Positions 30,591 to 33,464 of a DNA stretch of 33,464 nucleotides are shown piece after piece. Where the stretch lies: positions 1,342,202 to 1,375,665 of the forward strand of contig BFEA01000011.1 of assembly GCA_003427395.1 (NCBI GenBank). The letters run 5' to 3'. Position 1 is the first letter of the stretch, and every line of letters starts with the position of its first letter. The DNA is from Chara braunii (Eukaryota > Streptophyta > Charophyceae > Charales > Characeae). The translations under genes were made by a program, and so were the position numbers. The notes under the pieces were generated by a model. It was not told the DNA's origin. It made no database searches and was given only the letters and a program-made list of their open reading frames with translations.

Positions 30591-30884
30591 GGATATATCA
30601 ATGGAGGCAATGTGAATCTTGACCGCATCTCAATCCAGGAACTCGGATTTGGCTATCCACTTATCAAAGATGCGCCTTATTTTGGGAAAGGGATTTACCT
30701 TCTCTTCCAAGGAGAAAGAGAGGTACATGTATTGTTTTGTGTCCAGTGGTGTTGTCAATCATGTCATATTTTATCAATCGATTTGATCATGGGGAACGAT
30801 CTAAAGGGGAATTGTATGAACGATCGTGATAAATGCCCCTAGCGACGGGGACGTCGCTTAATAGGGTCTGGGAATATTGTCGGA

Positions 30885-31412
30885 CCAAATACCCTTACAA
30901 GCTAGGTTACCGGGTCGGACGTCCGGGACCCCCCTAACCGTCCAGGATGTCCGACCGAACGTCTGGTCGGACGTCGGACCGGACGTCTGGTCGGACGTCG
31001 GACCGGACAGGGTATGTCCGACCTATTTTTAATTTTTTTTGAAAAAAATCATGTGGCTTCCACCTTGCATTAGGTGTATGCCAACAATTTTTTTGATCAT
31101 TTGGGCTAGGAGAATAAATAATAAAAATCTTTAAAGATTCATTCCCCATCTATACCCCTCCTATCCCCACCAAAACCCCTTCTACCCCCCCTCCCCCCCC
31201 AAATACCACCCTATCAGCAAATGCTCAGAAAAATCTGAATTTTTTTGTGGCGGGTCTCCAGGCCATGGGCAACACTGTCATTTTTTTTTGTGTGTGCCAA
31301 AAAGGCGTCGTCCGAAAATCTGGACGACGGGGGGGGGAGACATCCGGGGGGACGTCCGGTGGAGACGTCCGGTCTCCGGACCATTGGTAACCTAGCTTAC
31401 AAGGGTATTTGG
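30885..31412 (+). repeat. Copy 3 of dispersed palindrome, split by a transposon
   Basis: Left part CCAAATACCCTTACAAG (30885-30901) and right part GGTATTTGG (31404-31412) are two pieces of one hairpin with 12-bp arms CCAAATACCCTT and AAGGGTATTTGG around AC. The element between them duplicated CTTACAAG. The upstream 45 bp align with the copy at 9504. Confidence 0.75.
30902..31395. mobile_element. Non-autonomous hAT-like transposon 2
   Basis: This 494-bp element has perfect 10-bp terminal inverted repeats, CTAGGTTACC and GGTAACCTAG, and perfect 8-bp target duplications CTTACAAG (30894-30901 and 31396-31403). An 8-bp duplication is characteristic of the hAT superfamily. Both ends are rich in GGACGTC/CCGGACGTCCGG-like words; 30961-31008 is a perfect 24-bp tandem dimer. 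The AT-rich interior has TAAAAATC followed by AAAGATTCATTCC, resembling the interior of hAT-like element 1. No transposase ORF is present. Confidence 0.85.
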
Positions 31413-31870
31413 CCATGCTTGTGGAGTCGACACAGCAACGACATCTGCTACCACGACGGGGCCGGTCTGAAATGAAAAGGGTGTGCGTGGTTTAGCGTGA
31501 CACTTGAAACAATTTCCTCGACCATTGGTGTCGGGGCAAATCGATGGAGAAAATTTCGAGAGTATGCGCGGGCATTGTTATGAAGCGCGCTGTGATGGTT
31601 AGAATCGGTAATGATACCCTCCGGCCGAAAAGGTCGAGGGGTTGATTAGGTTAGTGATATGTCAGGTATATCTACGACACGCACTTTGACTTGGGCTGAT
31701 AACTGTTTAGCTACCAGTACCGGGCCTATAAAAGTTGTCAATTTTGTCTTATTCTGCTTGGCATCTCAAGTACTCGGCGCATCTATCTCTGCTTGGTGTG
31801 GTACTGGCCTACTTGTTACTTGAGTATTTTTCATGGCCCTTAACTGTTGCGGACCTATTTCCAGCCACTT
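31413..31870. other. Non-coding stretch with TATA-like site
   Basis: No gene is recognised. GGCCTATAAAAGTTG (near 31727-31741) is TATA-like and lies about 130 bp upstream of repeat copy B. Copy A has no equivalent sequence upstream. Confidence 0.35.
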
Positions 31871-32187
31871 GAGTGTTTTCCCCGCCACGATCCTCAGTGT
31901 CGCGGCCACGGCTAAGTACCAGCCATTCGGGCCTTCCGATCAACTACGTGCCCTTGCTGGTCACACACACACTCAAGCCGACGAGCAGACAGACAGGCCC
32001 GTGGACCAGAAAGCACGCACACCCGCAGGGCTGCGGGTCACACCCTCACGCAGTACGGCAAACACTCAGACATGCGCACAAACCAGCAAGCATACACGTA
32101 CACAGACTTGGGAAACGGGCTCAGGCCGCTGGTTGGACTAAGCCCACTACTATATACATACTGAGTCGCTCCCCTTCTACTCGAAGT

Positions 32188-32333
32188 GGGAGCTAGCTTA
32201 GTAGGTTTCAGTGATGCTTAATAAGCAGGGGATGCGGGGATCGAGGCCTACCGCCCTCTGAGCTAGCTCCCTTTTGACAGGGAGCTCTACTTTTGTTTGC
32301 CCGGATTCGGACCGTCGGGACTTGAACCCGCGA
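32188..32333. pseudogene. tRNA-like arms in opposite orientations (copy B)
   Basis: GGGAGCTAGCTTAG (32188-32201) faces CTGAGCTAGCTCCC (32258-32271), and a minus-strand T-loop GGGTTCAAGTCCC lies near 32317-32329. This is the same arrangement as copy A with independent substitutions. Confidence 0.5.
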
Positions 32334-33409
32334 CCTCGGATTTCGAAGTAGGTTAGAATTAGTTAGATACTGGTTGTCGTTGTAAAGTGAATTCGACACT
32401 TGGCACACCAGGGAAGGGAGCAATAGTAGTTAGATTCAGTTACAATTTGTTATTTTTCTTTTTGTTTTCTTTCATTTATTAATGTTTTCTTCATTTTGTT
32501 TTATTCTCCTTATTTTATTATTTGTAATTTGGTTCTCTTCTCCTCATCAAAAACTGCCCGATTTCACGGCTTTATACATTCCTGAGAGGCAAAACACTAC
32601 CTCTATGGTGTGTCAAAGTCGGGACAGTCTGGCTCGCGAGCAGATCGAAGTCGTGTGGGCGCGACTTGCCTACGATCGCACGGGCGCAGAGAGCGAGCCT
32701 ATGCACCAAGGAGGAAGGCGGATGTCGAGATAGGAAGAAGATGATCGCGCGTGGCGGACGCACAGTCAACTACGGATGGGCAGTCACATGGTCGACGATG
32801 AGCGCGAGGGCCGACGACACGTGCGAGGGTGAAAAAGAAAACGCGCGAAGGCAAAGAGGAGGATGTGCAACTGATGGAGATGGCAACGGGAAGAAAAACG
32901 ACACAGCGAGGGGGTGAAGGAAGCAGTTTCCCAAGTGAAGATTGAAGAAATGGCAAGAGGGATAGGACACTCGGTGAGTGAGGAAGCAATTTCCCACGCG
33001 AAGAAGAAAAAGGAGAAGAAGAAGAAGAAGAAGAGGAAGAAGGAGACGAAGGAGAAGAGCGAGAGGTAGAGGAGATGGTCGCGCAGAAGGAGGAGGTGTG
33101 CGGAGGGAAGAAAGTGGTCGCATGGAAGAAGGAGGCACACAGAGAAGAAGAAGAAGAAGTAGAAGGAAGAAGGAGAAAAGGGAGGAGAAGAAGAAGAAGA
33201 GGAAGAAGAAGAAGGAAAAGGGAATGAGGAGGAGAATAACACTTACCTGATCGAGCGGTCAGACGACGACGGTAACGACGGCGACATCGAAGATGAGAGA
33301 ACAGGTAAGTCTTCAATCGTGCGACTTACCTCACGGTACTTCCCTCGACAGGATGAGCGAAACCGAATAAATCGAGCACTAGAACATAAAAATATGCATC
33401 GCCACACAC

Positions 33410-33412
<3 letters not shown>

Positions 33413-33464
<52 letters not shown>
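33413..33464. repeat. (GT)n microsatellite at window end
   Basis: GT repeats to the last base, preceded by CACACACACAT. Confidence 0.95.

Larger units (their letters stand above)
31871..33464. repeat. 1.6-kb repeat, copy B (runs off window)
   Basis: Collinear with 16846-18446, roughly nine-tenths identical by eye, including CA-rich start, tRNA-like arms, purine tract (32990-33240) and the terminal GT tract. It is cut by the window end inside (GT)n. Confidence 0.85.

Noticed and set aside
30555-30842. ORF beginning METRVRIPA
   Set aside because: The start is a translated tRNA T-arm; the remainder has no coding-like features.
31727-31741. TATA box as promoter of repeat copy B
   Set aside because: Copy A has no matching upstream sequence, so the TATA-like site is not part of the repeat, and no ORF follows.

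Overview
This is eukaryotic, repeat-dominated nuclear DNA, probably from a plant-lineage genome. The evidence is a Ty3/Gypsy LTR retrotransposon with a primer-binding site complementary to tRNA-Asp (common in plants), two non-autonomous hAT-like DNA transposons with 8-bp target duplications, long microsatellites, and no intact cellular gene. A charophyte alga such as Chara is my guess from overall style only. The window looks like a draft short-read contig. It contains two isolated N bases (15498, 15553) and a 38-bp Nextera mate-pair junction adapter at 24209-24246. It begins exactly at an LTR boundary and ends inside a (GT)n tract.

Layout. 1-8176: a decayed Ty3/Gypsy element: 5' LTR (1-438), primer-binding site (441-459), gag (762-2150), then pol fragments for protease, RT, RNase H and integrase (2190-6944), broken by nonsense codons and frame changes. 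A second Gag-like ORF with its own zinc knuckle (7118-8176) follows pol. 8590-9310: at least twelve short hairpins with one loop theme and changing but complementary stems, beginning beside a tRNA-like sequence. 9500-13860: diverged repeats, tRNA-like fragments, palindromes and two TATA-like sites, with no recognisable gene. 13867-15166: a TATA box followed by a broken ORF of unknown function. 16029-16463: a second LTR copy. 16846-18446 and 31871-33464: two copies of a 1.6-kb repeat carrying tRNA-like arms, a purine tract and (GT)n. 18949-22615: ATT, CA and GA simple repeats, with a hAT-like element at 19018-19772. 22980-24660: an array of about 18 hairpin units, again with constant loop and covarying stems. 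25768-26187: a diverged third LTR with a PBS. 26188-31870: mostly unrecognised AT-richer DNA, two (AT)n tracts around a hairpin, and a 494-bp hAT-like element that split a palindrome (30902-31395).

How it works together. The only proteins identifiable by motif belong to the retroelement. The most unusual signal is in non-coding DNA. Three unrelated repeat families (8.6-9.3 kb, 23.4-24.5 kb, and a dispersed palindrome at 9.5, 16.8 and 30.9 kb) each keep the apex of a hairpin constant while the two stem arms change together. This could mean selection on a folded RNA or DNA, or a copying mechanism such as template switching that keeps repairing one arm from the other. The sequence alone does not decide between these.
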